Part shown: one piece after another, positions 1-7,833 of the stretch
Layout of the letters: every line of letters starts with the position of its first letter
Numbering within the stretch: position 1 is the stretch's first letter
Source of the DNA: an uncultured Opitutales bacterium
Lineage (GTDB): Bacteria; Verrucomicrobiota; Verrucomicrobiia; Opitutales; Intestinicryptomonadaceae
Direction of reading: 5' to 3'
NCBI GenBank assembly: GCA_900545705.1
Contig: URAK01000002.1
Coordinates: 1 to 64,000 of the forward strand
DNA: 64,000 bases
Made by a program: the position numbers and the translations under genes
The notes under the pieces: model-generated
Seen by the model: only the letters and a program-made list of their open reading frames with translations
Told to the model about the DNA's origin: nothing
Database searches by the model: none

Positions 1-570
1 GGTTGTAATGGCGGGAACGGCTGCGCAATTTTCCAAGCGCGCGAAGAGGGAGCATTTTTCGATGGTTATGGTCTGAGGAACGACTTTCTGGATAATCTTC
101 GCAAACGCGCGGAGTCATAAGCTATGCTGCGCGCGTTTTTTATTTTTTACCGTGCACTTTTTTTTATTTCTAAGCGGTTAAAAACAGCTACCCGTGTAAT
201 ATAACGCTTCGCAGCTTTAAAAATGATAGACCGCGCACTTACGTAAAAATCTTCTATAAATTACCCAACACGCTCTTCAATTCCGTAAAATAACCAGGCC
301 AACAAATATAGTAAGCAAAATGGCTCGTAAAAAATTTCGCCTCGAAAGATTTATTAAATATGGGAAGTTTTGCGCCTTATTACGAACATAATTTTCGCAA
401 GCGCGGGGAGGGGACATACGCGTCATTATGTTTTGCGGGAACGGCTCTGCGCGCAATTTAACCAAGCGCATGGAGTGTATTCTCCGATGGCTATGTTTTG
501 CGAAAATGCTTTCTGGGGTAATTTTCTCACGCTCGCGGGGCAATACGCTATACTCCGCGTACTTTTTTTG
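1..570. repeat. Degenerate ~63-bp tandem repeat, two clusters
   Basis: Non-coding DNA carrying two clusters of a decayed repeat about 63 bp long. Unit starts are at about 16 and 79 in the first cluster, with a partial unit running off the left edge, and at about 376, 440 and 504 in the second. Shared blocks include GCGGGAACGGCT, CTTTCTGG, AATTTTC and AAGCGCG. Units end in a GC-rich palindrome, in two cases followed by a T-run. Short open frames here have no ribosome site and no recognisable product, so I call no gene in 1-726. Confidence 0.6.
105..148 (+). terminator. Hairpin plus T-run inside the 63-bp repeat
   Basis: An imperfect palindrome with GC-rich outer arms (ACGCGC / GCGCGT) and inner arms AG.CATA / TATGCT is followed directly by T6-A-T6. 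It could end transcription of a gene lying left of the window. The copy at about 530-567 is a decayed version of the same structure. Confidence 0.5.
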
Positions 571-726
571 CCATTTGCCGCGAGCTTTTTTGCCGTTGCA
601 CATTTTTTAAAGTTTAAACAGCGAAAAAAATGCGCTCCAAAACAATACCTCGAGATTCCTCGCCTACTTATCCCGAATAAGCGCGATGCTACACACAAAT
701 AGAAATACCTATTTTACTTAAAAAAA

Positions 727-1848
727 TTATAGAATCCACCCGCCGTCGGCCTTTTTTACAACCTTGCGTATTTCCAACATCGTAAGAAGCGCAAGGCACT
801 TTTGGATTGGGAATCCGCTGCGCTCCGATATTTCGTCGGCATACGATACATCGGGCCCCGACATTGCCTTTACAACCGCCTCCTCGTCTTGCGACAATGC
901 GATTTTTGCCTTTATTCTGGAATCTCCGCTTTCTTGGGCAGGCGCGTTTTCGGAGGGGGAAAATGCGAATTCGACCTGGCCTGTAGAGCGCAGCTCGTCA
1001 ATTATATCATCGGCCGACATCGCAAGAGTCGCCCCCTCGCGTATGAGGAGGTTGCAACCGCTGCTTGCGCGGGAATCTATTCTGCCGGGAACGGCAAAAA
1101 CGTCCCTGCCCTGCTCGGCCGCAAGGCGCGCAGTTATCATGCTTCCGCCGCGCACGTCGGATTCCACAACCACAGTCGCCAATCCGAGCCCTGAAACTAT
1201 CCTATTGCGTATCGGGAAATTCTGCCTGTCGGCCCGCGCTCCAAGCTTGAACTCCGATATCACAGCGCCGCTATTTTTTATCTTTTCATAAAGCTCTGCA
1301 TTTTCGGGAGGATAGACGACGTCCGCCCCGCAGCCTAAAACAGCTATTGTCTTTCCGCCCGCCTCTATTGCGCCAAGATGCGCGTATGTATCTATGCCGC
1401 GCGCCATTCCGCTGACCACTGTAAATCCGGCGCGCGCAAATGTAGCACCAAATTTACGGGCAACGCTTTGACCATATAGGCTGCACATTCGGGAGCCAAC
1501 AATTGAAATGCACGGCGCGTTGAAGTCGCAATCGCCTATGCAATAAAATCCGATGGGCTTATCCGAAAGCGGAGACAGACAACGCGGGTAACGGGGATCT
1601 TTATAGTGTATGTATTTTGCCCCGATTTCTGACATGCGCTCAAATATTTTTTCGCAATCGCCTTTCGAGCGCGCCGCCAAAATTGCATCGGCGGTTTTCG
1701 CGCCAATTTTCGGAACTGACAGCAGCGTTTCGCGGGGCGCCTCGAACACCGCCTCAGGTGAGCCGAACGCTTCCAGCAGGCGCATTGCGGTTATCGAGCC
1801 GATATCGGGAATTGAGCACAATTTTATATACGATTTCCAATCTTCCAC
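727..1848 (-). CDS. dprA: DNA processing protein DprA (Smf)
   Basis: DprA loads RecA on incoming single-stranded DNA during natural transformation and protects it. The 373-residue product has a helix-hairpin-helix type N-terminus (about 10-60), the Rossmann-like DprA core with the GSR motif at 118-120 and SGMARGID from 146, a GGSMITAR stretch, and a C-terminal winged-helix segment (about 310-373). The length is normal for the family. The start at 1848 begins directly at the conserved N-terminus. It is transcribed alone, away from the hisA group, with 370 bp of non-coding DNA on its 5' side. Other competence genes are not in the window, so natural transformation is possible but not shown. Confidence 0.95.
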   Translation of the reverse strand: MEDWKSYIKLCSIPDIGSITAMRLLEAFGSPEAVFEAPRETLLSVPKIGAKTADAILAARSKGDCEKIFERMSEIGAKYIHYKDPRYPRCLSPLSDKPIGFYCIGDCDFNAPCISIVGSRMCSLYGQSVARKFGATFARAGFTVVSGMARGIDTYAHLGAIEAGGKTIAVLGCGADVVYPPENAELYEKIKNSGAVISEFKLGARADRQNFPIRNRIVSGLGLATVVVESDVRGGSMITARLAAEQGRDVFAVPGRIDSRASSGCNLLIREGATLAMSADDIIDELRSTGQVEFAFSPSENAPAQESGDSRIKAKIALSQDEEAVVKAMSGPDVSYADEISERSGFPIQKCLALLTMLEIRKVVKKADGGWIL

Positions 1849-2219
1849 CTTTGCATTCCCCGATCTTTTATTATTTTTTTATCATTATTTTTATCATTCA
1901 GGGAAATTTCTGCTTTGCAAGGCATTTTTACGGAAATTGCGCTTGATTAAGGTTTCCGAACATAAAGAAATTTAACCGACTTTTATTTTCGTTTTAACTC
2001 AACTAGGCTTGCAAAAAGCACTCCAGTTTTCGCAGCCATTCCATTTTAATAAATAATGCGCGCCGTATTGAATCAAAAAATTTTTCCAAACAGGATAATT
2101 TCCAATCTCAAAAAAGAAGCGGCTCTTCTATATTACGCAATCTGCCGGGAGAATTGCGCCGATACTTTCGGGGAAAAAGTTTTGAAATAAAAATCCTGCA
2201 CGCAAATGCGAGCATGCCC
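1849..2219. other. Intergenic, no gene seen
   Basis: This is the upstream region of dprA and the downstream region of the methyltransferase gene. It is AT-rich, with a short imperfect reiteration of TTATCATT at about 1869-1900. I see no convincing open frame, hairpin terminator or RNA gene. Confidence 0.5.
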
Positions 2220-3131
2220 CTACTCAAAAACCGCCGCCGCCCATATTGAAAGAGGCAACGGATAAGACGCCCCGCCCGACGCTTCAAGTACAAGCTCTCC
2301 ACAACTCACGGAACTTTTAGCCAACGGTGCAAAATTTTCGCGCATAATATTTGCCGCCATAATCGCCGAGGCGTCAATCGAATATAGGGTTATTAATGAG
2401 AACAGTGGAGTGTCTGAAAGTATGCGCGAACACGCCGACAAAAGTTCGGGCAACATTTTTTCAAGTTTCCAAAGCTCGTTTTTCGGCCCCCTTCCGAAAG
2501 CGGGGGGATCGAGAATTATAGCGTCGTACTTTTTTCCCCTCCTTATTTCGCGCGCAACAAATTTTGAGGCGTCGTCAACTATCCATCTGATGGGCACGCT
2601 TGACATACCGCTCGCCGCCTGGTTTTTTCTCGCCCAGTCAACCGACGGCTTCGACGCGTCAACATGCACGACTTCATACCCGCTAGCCGCAGCCACTATG
2701 CTCGCAGCCCCGGTGTAGCCAAACAAGTTAAGAAGAATCGGCTTCCTCGGCGCGAGGGATTTTAAGGCAAGCTTTTTGGCAAAGAGCCCCGCTCTCTCGG
2801 CGATAAAGTCCCAGTGCGGCTTCTGCTCCGGAAAGATTCCAAGATGCTTTGAGCCGTCCATAAATTTAGTGAGGAAATTTATCTTTCCCAAATGCAGCAC
2901 CGGCGCATTGACTTTGCCGCGGAACTCCCAGCGCGCGTTTTTTTTGTCGTCGTCTATGTACCGCGCGACAGATTCCCTCCACAGATTCTTTCTTGCGGGC
3001 TTCCACCACGCCTTAGGCTCGCTGCGCGTCACTACGACGTCCGCAAACCTTTCAAGCTTTAATCGGTCGCCGCTGTCGAGGAGTTCGTAGTCCGACCATT
3101 GCGACGAGAGTGTCTGTATGTTTAGCGGCAT
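2220..3131 (-). CDS. Class I SAM-dependent methyltransferase, RlmI/RlmK-like
   Basis: The 303-residue protein has a Rossmann methyltransferase core: motif I LLNLFGYTG near 133-141, the acidic ribose-binding Asp at 158 (HVDAS), and a DPPAFGRGP motif IV at 208-216. A DPPxF motif of this kind is typical of COG1092 methyltransferases such as RlmI and the RlmK domain, which methylate cytosine-5 or guanine-7 in 23S rRNA. It lacks the N-terminal PUA domain of RlmI, so the substrate is not certain. Its start overlaps the 3' end of hisA by 10 bp, so the two are probably translationally coupled, with hisA first. Confidence 0.8.
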   Translation of the reverse strand: MPLNIQTLSSQWSDYELLDSGDRLKLERFADVVVTRSEPKAWWKPARKNLWRESVARYIDDDKKNARWEFRGKVNAPVLHLGKINFLTKFMDGSKHLGIFPEQKPHWDFIAERAGLFAKKLALKSLAPRKPILLNLFGYTGAASIVAAASGYEVVHVDASKPSVDWARKNQAASGMSSVPIRWIVDDASKFVAREIRRGKKYDAIILDPPAFGRGPKNELWKLEKMLPELLSACSRILSDTPLFSLITLYSIDASAIMAANIMRENFAPLAKSSVSCGELVLEASGGASYPLPLSIWAAAVFE

Positions 3132-3862
3132 GAGAGTTTGTTTATGACATTTCGCAAATCCACCCTGCCCTCGTAAATCGCCTTGCCCACTATCACGCCT
3201 TCAAGGTTCTTAAACGATTTCCCCAATTCAATAAAATCGCAGATGTCCTCCTCAGAGGATACTCCGCCCGAAGCTATGAGATATGCCCCAAATGGGAGCA
3301 AAGTTTCGAGCATCTTTTTCTGCGACGGGATATTCGGTCCGGAAAGCATTCCGTCAGTGTCTATGTCCGTATATATAAACATGCGCACTCCTCCGCGCGC
3401 AAGTTTTTCCGCAAGCTCAAAGGCGGTCAGATCGGATACCTCGACCCAGCCCTTTATGGCGACTTTCCCGCCTTTTGCGTCTATGCCTACCGCAATTTTA
3501 TCCCCGTATTTTTCGGCTAGAGAAATTGCAAATTCAGGATTTGTGCAGGCTTTTGTGCCGATTATCGCGCGCCCTACGCCGGCGTCGAACGCGCGCCTTA
3601 CGGAGGCTTCGTCGCGCAGGCCGCCACCTAGCTCCACGAACATTCCAAGCCCCGCGATTTTCGATATAACCTCCATATTTGCAATGCTTCCCCCGAACGC
3701 CCCGTCGAGGTCAACTACATGTATCACTTTGCTTCCGGCTTCGGCGAAAGATTTTGCCGCATCGAGCGGATTTTCAAAATACACAGTTTTGTTTGAGGCG
3801 TCGCCCATTTTCAGGCGCACGCACTTGCCGTCCTTTATGTCCACAGCGGGGTAAATTCTCAT
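3122..3862 (-). CDS. hisA: HisA, phosphoribosylformimino-5-aminoimidazole carboxamide ribotide isomerase
   Basis: HisA catalyses the fourth step of histidine synthesis, an Amadori rearrangement of ProFAR to PRFAR, in the cytoplasm. The 246-residue TIM barrel begins MRIYPAVDIKDGKCVRL, with the catalytic Asp8. It carries the phosphate-binding GGG at 79-81, a TDIDTDG motif from 165 and a second phosphate-binding ASGG near 217, and matches the family in length. No other classical his genes lie beside it; hisN is 16 kb away, so histidine genes are scattered. The downstream methyltransferase overlaps its end. Confidence 0.95.
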   Translation of the reverse strand: MRIYPAVDIKDGKCVRLKMGDASNKTVYFENPLDAAKSFAEAGSKVIHVVDLDGAFGGSIANMEVISKIAGLGMFVELGGGLRDEASVRRAFDAGVGRAIIGTKACTNPEFAISLAEKYGDKIAVGIDAKGGKVAIKGWVEVSDLTAFELAEKLARGGVRMFIYTDIDTDGMLSGPNIPSQKKMLETLLPFGAYLIASGGVSSEEDICDFIELGKSFKNLEGVIVGKAIYEGRVDLRNVINKLSCR

Positions 3863-3907
3863 AACTTTAAGATATTAGAGGCGATAGTCTTAATCGGGAG
3901 GAACGTC

Positions 3908-5599
3908 CTATTCGGAAACAATTATCCTGAAACCAAGCATGCGGTTTCGCCTGTTCATGTCAGTCTTGGAGCTCGGAAGACTCGATATTGAATCAACCGA
4001 CGTCTGCGCGTCGCCGCCCATTACCGTCACGCTTCCGTCGGAGGTTTCTCCGGATACGAACTCCTCTACATTGCCAAGCAAGTCGAAAAACCCTTTGTCG
4101 TTGGCCTTTTTTGTCGCCACTTTGTGAACAGATCCGCCGCTATTGGAAGCATTCCATGAGATGGCATCTATGTCTGCGTAGCGCAGATTTCCTACGGCAT
4201 TCTCAAATTCCTTCGCAGACGGAAGGGAAACCTTGCGCCCAAGTATCCACCCAAGCCTTTGGCAGAATGTAAGAGCCTCACCATATGTTGCCGACTCCAC
4301 AGGATTATCTTCAGACGACTGGTTTCTGCTCGGGTTTTCCTGCATTACTGTCTTATAAAGCTTCTGGCTGACTTCCGTCTTAAGCATTTTTTTGCCTGAA
4401 CCGATAGGCAACAGTAGGGCGTTTACGGATTTCTGTATCTCGGCTATGCGCCCCATTGCAAAGTTTAGGTAGCGAACTCGTATAAGGTCTTCGGAAGTTA
4501 TGTCGGCATTGCGCGGAAAATCATTTTTAAACTGCTCTACGCGCGCGACGAGATTCGACGATATGTCGGACGCCTTGGATATGTCGGACGCCTGCAATGC
4601 GGCAGTGAAGTCGCGGTCAAGCGCCTTTATATCCGCAACGTAAATCTTGCTCTTGGCATCTGCCGACAAGTTGGAATATTCGGAAAATTTTTCTTCCGAC
4701 GCATGTGCGCTCCGCGGGAAAAGCGTATTTATATCCTTCTGCCGCTGCGCCGCTAGAGAGTATTTGTCGGAAGCCGCCGCATATTCGCCCTTTTTGAGCA
4801 GAGCCTTGGCGTCTTCAATGAGTTTGTCTATTTCTACCTTGACGTCGGAAGATTTTAAAGAGTCTATCTCCGAACGAATACGCTGCAAACGCATGTAGTC
4901 GTTGTATCCTGAAGTGGGATATCTCACACTTATGTCCCGGCTTATCTGCACGGCTTTTTCAAATTCCGCCACTGCCGTTTTCCAATCGGATCTCGTAAGA
5001 GCGGCACGCGCATTTTTTTCGGCCTCCAGGCTCTTTTCGTACATCGGGCGCACTTCAAGATTTTTTACGGCTTTGTCTAGCTCGACAACTTTTGTGACAT
5101 TTTTATATTTTGAAAGCCAATACGCACGGTTTATTTTATCCTGAATGTCATACGCCTGCCGATAGAACTTTTCCGCGCCTATGGAATCTCCAGACGCCTC
5201 GGAAGACTTGGCGTTTCTTTCAAAATCTGCAACTAACCTCGAGAGCGGTTCCGCCTCTATATTTTGCAGGCGCGTACGCAGCGCCGTAAGCCGCTCCATC
5301 GGAGTGTTGTCTGAAGAAGTCGCCCTTGCCTTTTCTATATATATTTCTTGCAGCCTTATTGCCTTGCGCAATTTATCGACATCGCCCGCCGACAACATTC
5401 CAACCGACGCCGCCTTTTCAAATTCGGACTCAAGCTCTTCGGACTCCTTCAAAAGCTGCGCGCTTTCAACAGACGGATCTATATATTCCGTCGGCGCCTT
5501 AACCGATTTTCCTGGAGATATGATTGTAAGGAAATAGCAAAAACCTATCACTACCGCCGCGAAGAATACGACGAGCAACCATTTTAAAAGGATTTTCAT
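3908..5599 (-). CDS. Membrane-anchored protein with helical repeats and a C-terminal SUMF1 (FGE-type) domain
   Basis: The 563-residue protein has one N-terminal membrane segment (about 4-27). A long charged helical region follows (about 40-390), with at least three TPR-like hairpins marked by repeats such as SDWKTAVAEFEKAV and GEYAAASDKYSLAA. The C-terminal domain (about 400-563) matches formylglycine-generating enzyme-like folds: TEVSQKLY..VM..NPS, LPSAKEFENA, GFFDLLGNVEEFV and GFRII. I see no paired catalytic cysteines, so it is more likely a binding or structural SUMF1 relative than a sulfatase activator. The SUMF1 domain should sit on the periplasmic side. It starts 46 bp upstream of the hisA start region and is probably its own unit. 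Confidence 0.75.
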   Translation of the reverse strand: MKILLKWLLVVFFAAVVIGFCYFLTIISPGKSVKAPTEYIDPSVESAQLLKESEELESEFEKAASVGMLSAGDVDKLRKAIRLQEIYIEKARATSSDNTPMERLTALRTRLQNIEAEPLSRLVADFERNAKSSEASGDSIGAEKFYRQAYDIQDKINRAYWLSKYKNVTKVVELDKAVKNLEVRPMYEKSLEAEKNARAALTRSDWKTAVAEFEKAVQISRDISVRYPTSGYNDYMRLQRIRSEIDSLKSSDVKVEIDKLIEDAKALLKKGEYAAASDKYSLAAQRQKDINTLFPRSAHASEEKFSEYSNLSADAKSKIYVADIKALDRDFTAALQASDISKASDISSNLVARVEQFKNDFPRNADITSEDLIRVRYLNFAMGRIAEIQKSVNALLLPIGSGKKMLKTEVSQKLYKTVMQENPSRNQSSEDNPVESATYGEALTFCQRLGWILGRKVSLPSAKEFENAVGNLRYADIDAISWNASNSGGSVHKVATKKANDKGFFDLLGNVEEFVSGETSDGSVTVMGGDAQTSVDSISSLPSSKTDMNRRNRMLGFRIIVSE

Positions 5600-6060
5600 A
5601 ATCTACATAGTCTTGACTAAAACCGCGCGCAAGTCAAACAGATACTTGATATATCGGCCCGCCAACAAAAGTTTCTACCCGCCGCCGTAAACGGCAGTTT
5701 TTATCCTCCCCAAAACCTCGCTCTTGCGCCAAACCTCTCGATTGTCGGGCTTGTGCACGGCAAAATTGGATAGCCCATGCGCACCCCGATTGACTTCCAG
5801 TATCCAAGCGCCAGCTCGTACTAATGCGCAATGAGATTAAAATGCCAAGTTTTATCTCCGTCAGCGCATATCGTTTGAAGCGCCAATACACACACTTTTG
5901 CCGCACTTCATTTGAATATCAACACCCACCACCATATTCCGCGCTCCTATTTTAAATCAGAGCCAAATTCTCTATTATATAGAAGTTTTACTGTCCGCGT
6001 TGCAACGGCTAAATTAAGGAATACGGCGAGCAGCAGCATAAAAAATCCAAAAACTTTCCA
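5600..6060. other. Intergenic, possible gene remnant
   Basis: No intact gene. On the minus strand at about 5690-5850 two overlapping frames give protein-like stretches broken by frame changes, ending in a segment that reads SEVLGRIKTAVYGGG. This may be the relic of a coding sequence, but I cannot name its parent. The rest is AT-rich. Confidence 0.3.
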
Positions 6061-7191
6061 TCAATATAAAGTTTTGTAAAAGCGCGCAACTCGCTTTGTG
6101 ATTGAAGTAAGCGCCTGGGCCGGGCTTATCGCAAGCCCCCTGCAATATTCCTCTATCGATATTTCGTCTTTGCCGCAAGCCCCAACAATTATTGCCTCAT
6201 CGCCTTCTGATACGCCTTCAATGTCAGTGACGTCAATCGCCGCCTGGTCCATGGAAACTCTCCCGATTACCGGCGCGCGCCCACCCTTCAAAAGTACGGA
6301 CATCCGCCCACCGCCTTCGCGCGGGACTCCGTCGCCATACCCAACTGAAAGCAGCGCTATTTTTGAATCGCGCCGCAAAGTGAAAGTCTTGCCGTACCCG
6401 ACAGTTGCTCCGGCAGGCAGATCTTTTACAAGGCTTACGGAAGTTTTAAAAGTAAGCACCCTCTCAGGCTCAAATCCGCGAAGCATCGACTTTTCCGAAG
6501 GCTTTATGCCGAAAAGCACAAGCCCCGCCCTAAGCGCCCTGCCAAAGACGGGAGGCACAGCGGAAATGTCGCATACATCGGCGTGATGGAGGTATATGGA
6601 TCTCCCCGCCCCCCCAAGCCTGCGCGCCGCGTATTCTAGAAATTCTGCGTTTGGCTCGGCGCCTTCATTCGGCGCGCCAGTCCCCGTCCCGGGCACGCAA
6701 AACGCCTCCAATTTTAAAAACGGCGATTTTACAATTACTTCGAGCATGTCGACAGCATCGTCGAATGACGGAATCGCGTCTCCGAAAACGGGAAGCCTGA
6801 AATGCACAGGCAATACCCGTCCCTCAGCCTTGGCGGCCGCCTCAAACCTTTTGGCCTCCTCGGAGCTCGCTATTACAGGTATGAGATCGTTTTGAAAATA
6901 CGCCGGCTCCTCTCCAGGCAGAGATGAACTCATAACTATAATTTTCCAGCCCGGGCCAACCTCCCTCACGCGCTCGCCCTCTTCCGCGTTGGTCACGGCA
7001 AATGCATCGGCGCCGCTGAGCATGAGCCTAACAACTGCCGCCTCGACCCCGTACCCAAAAGCGTCAGCCGACAGCAGAGCTATATACCCCCTCTCGCGCC
7101 CCATGAAGTATCTGAGCTTGCCGAGATTTCTCTCCAAGGCGCACAAATCTATATGCACCGAACACCTTAAATGCGTGCTTGAGCCTTCCAT
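6061..7191 (-). CDS. Alanine racemase-like fold type III protein lacking the PLP lysine
   Basis: The 376-residue protein has the full two-domain layout of alanine racemase: an N-terminal TIM barrel (about 10-235) and a C-terminal beta domain with the catalytic-Tyr region SVGYGDGVPR and the GRVSMDQ signature. The motif that should read AVVKADAYGHG reads ALLSADAFGYG (38-48), so the lysine that forms the Schiff base with PLP is Ser41 (codon TCG), and the nearby Tyr is Phe. HxANS, which helps hold the phosphate, is also changed (HHADVCDI). It is therefore unlikely to racemise alanine. It overlaps the 3' end of tsaB by 25 bp, so it is expressed with rpoN and tsaB. A regulatory or binding role is inference. 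Confidence 0.8.
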   Translation of the reverse strand: MEGSSTHLRCSVHIDLCALERNLGKLRYFMGRERGYIALLSADAFGYGVEAAVVRLMLSGADAFAVTNAEEGERVREVGPGWKIIVMSSSLPGEEPAYFQNDLIPVIASSEEAKRFEAAAKAEGRVLPVHFRLPVFGDAIPSFDDAVDMLEVIVKSPFLKLEAFCVPGTGTGAPNEGAEPNAEFLEYAARRLGGAGRSIYLHHADVCDISAVPPVFGRALRAGLVLFGIKPSEKSMLRGFEPERVLTFKTSVSLVKDLPAGATVGYGKTFTLRRDSKIALLSVGYGDGVPREGGGRMSVLLKGGRAPVIGRVSMDQAAIDVTDIEGVSEGDEAIIVGACGKDEISIEEYCRGLAISPAQALTSITKRVARFYKTLY

Positions 7192-7832
7192 TTTACATAC
7201 TCCCTGTTTGAAAGCGACTTAGGCTCCGGCACTGCTTTGCATTCCTGCGCGAGCAAAGGCTTGGAAAGCAGAGTAAGAGCCGCCGCTTTCGCAGTCAAAT
7301 CAAGCCTTTGCAGCCCTTTCAGCCTGTCGTCCACAGTAGAGCGCTGGTCGAGTAAAAATGCCAGCCCTCCACATTCTTGCGCCAATCCGATTTCAACCTC
7401 CTCTTGAAGGGCGACTTCCCCTCCCTTGAAATCGAGCACATTTACAAAGCCTTTTCTCGACGGCGCCAATATCCTAAATTCACCTTTTTCGCGCGCATTC
7501 AAATTGCCCGCAAAGCCCCCATATAGCGCAAAAGCGGCAGTCTGCATGCAATCCCATGAAAAGAGTTCCGCATTTGTAAGGGCAGATATAGTCGATAAAA
7601 TACAGCTGCCAACGCGCGTTGAAAGCATCGAACCAGGGCCTATGCACAGCGCGAACGCCTCTACTTTCCCAGGCTCCCCGCCGCAAAGCTCCGAAAGCGA
7701 TTCCGCGAAAATCTCCATTGCCATTTTGTCCCGCGATATTTCGGAAACAACTGCGCCCCCGCTCATGAGAGCCATTTTTACGCGCTCCCCCGAAGCGTCC
7801 GCAACTGCAATGCTTTTAAAGTCCGAAAGCAT
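7167..7832 (-). CDS. tsaB: TsaB (YeaZ), tRNA t6A modification
   Basis: TsaB is the scaffold partner of TsaD and TsaE in making N6-threonylcarbamoyladenosine at A37 of ANN-decoding tRNAs. The 221-residue product is ASKHA-fold: an N-terminal strand segment with VADAS, the family signature GPGSMLSTRVG from 65 (usual form GPGSFTGLRVG), and a C-terminus with PEPKSLSNREYVKW, equivalent to the usual P.YLR ending. It starts 1 bp after the rpoN stop and overlaps the racemase-like gene by 25 bp, a rpoN-tsaB-racemase-like operon. tsaD and tsaE are not in the window. Confidence 0.85.
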   Translation of the reverse strand: MLSDFKSIAVADASGERVKMALMSGGAVVSEISRDKMAMEIFAESLSELCGGEPGKVEAFALCIGPGSMLSTRVGSCILSTISALTNAELFSWDCMQTAAFALYGGFAGNLNAREKGEFRILAPSRKGFVNVLDFKGGEVALQEEVEIGLAQECGGLAFLLDQRSTVDDRLKGLQRLDLTAKAAALTLLSKPLLAQECKAVPEPKSLSNREYVKWKAQARI

Positions 7833-7833
7833 G

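Noticed and set aside
277..702. Overlapping open frames of 60-110 residues on both strands
   Set aside because: They coincide with decayed repeats, lack ribosome sites, and give products with biased composition.
5634..5906. 90-residue minus-strand open frame
   Set aside because: No ribosome site and no recognisable domain. Protein-like stretches change frame, so at most a gene remnant; not called as a gene.
6061..7191. Annotating this as a working alanine racemase (alr)
   Set aside because: The PLP-binding lysine is Ser41 and phosphate-site residues are altered, so the symbol alr would mislead.
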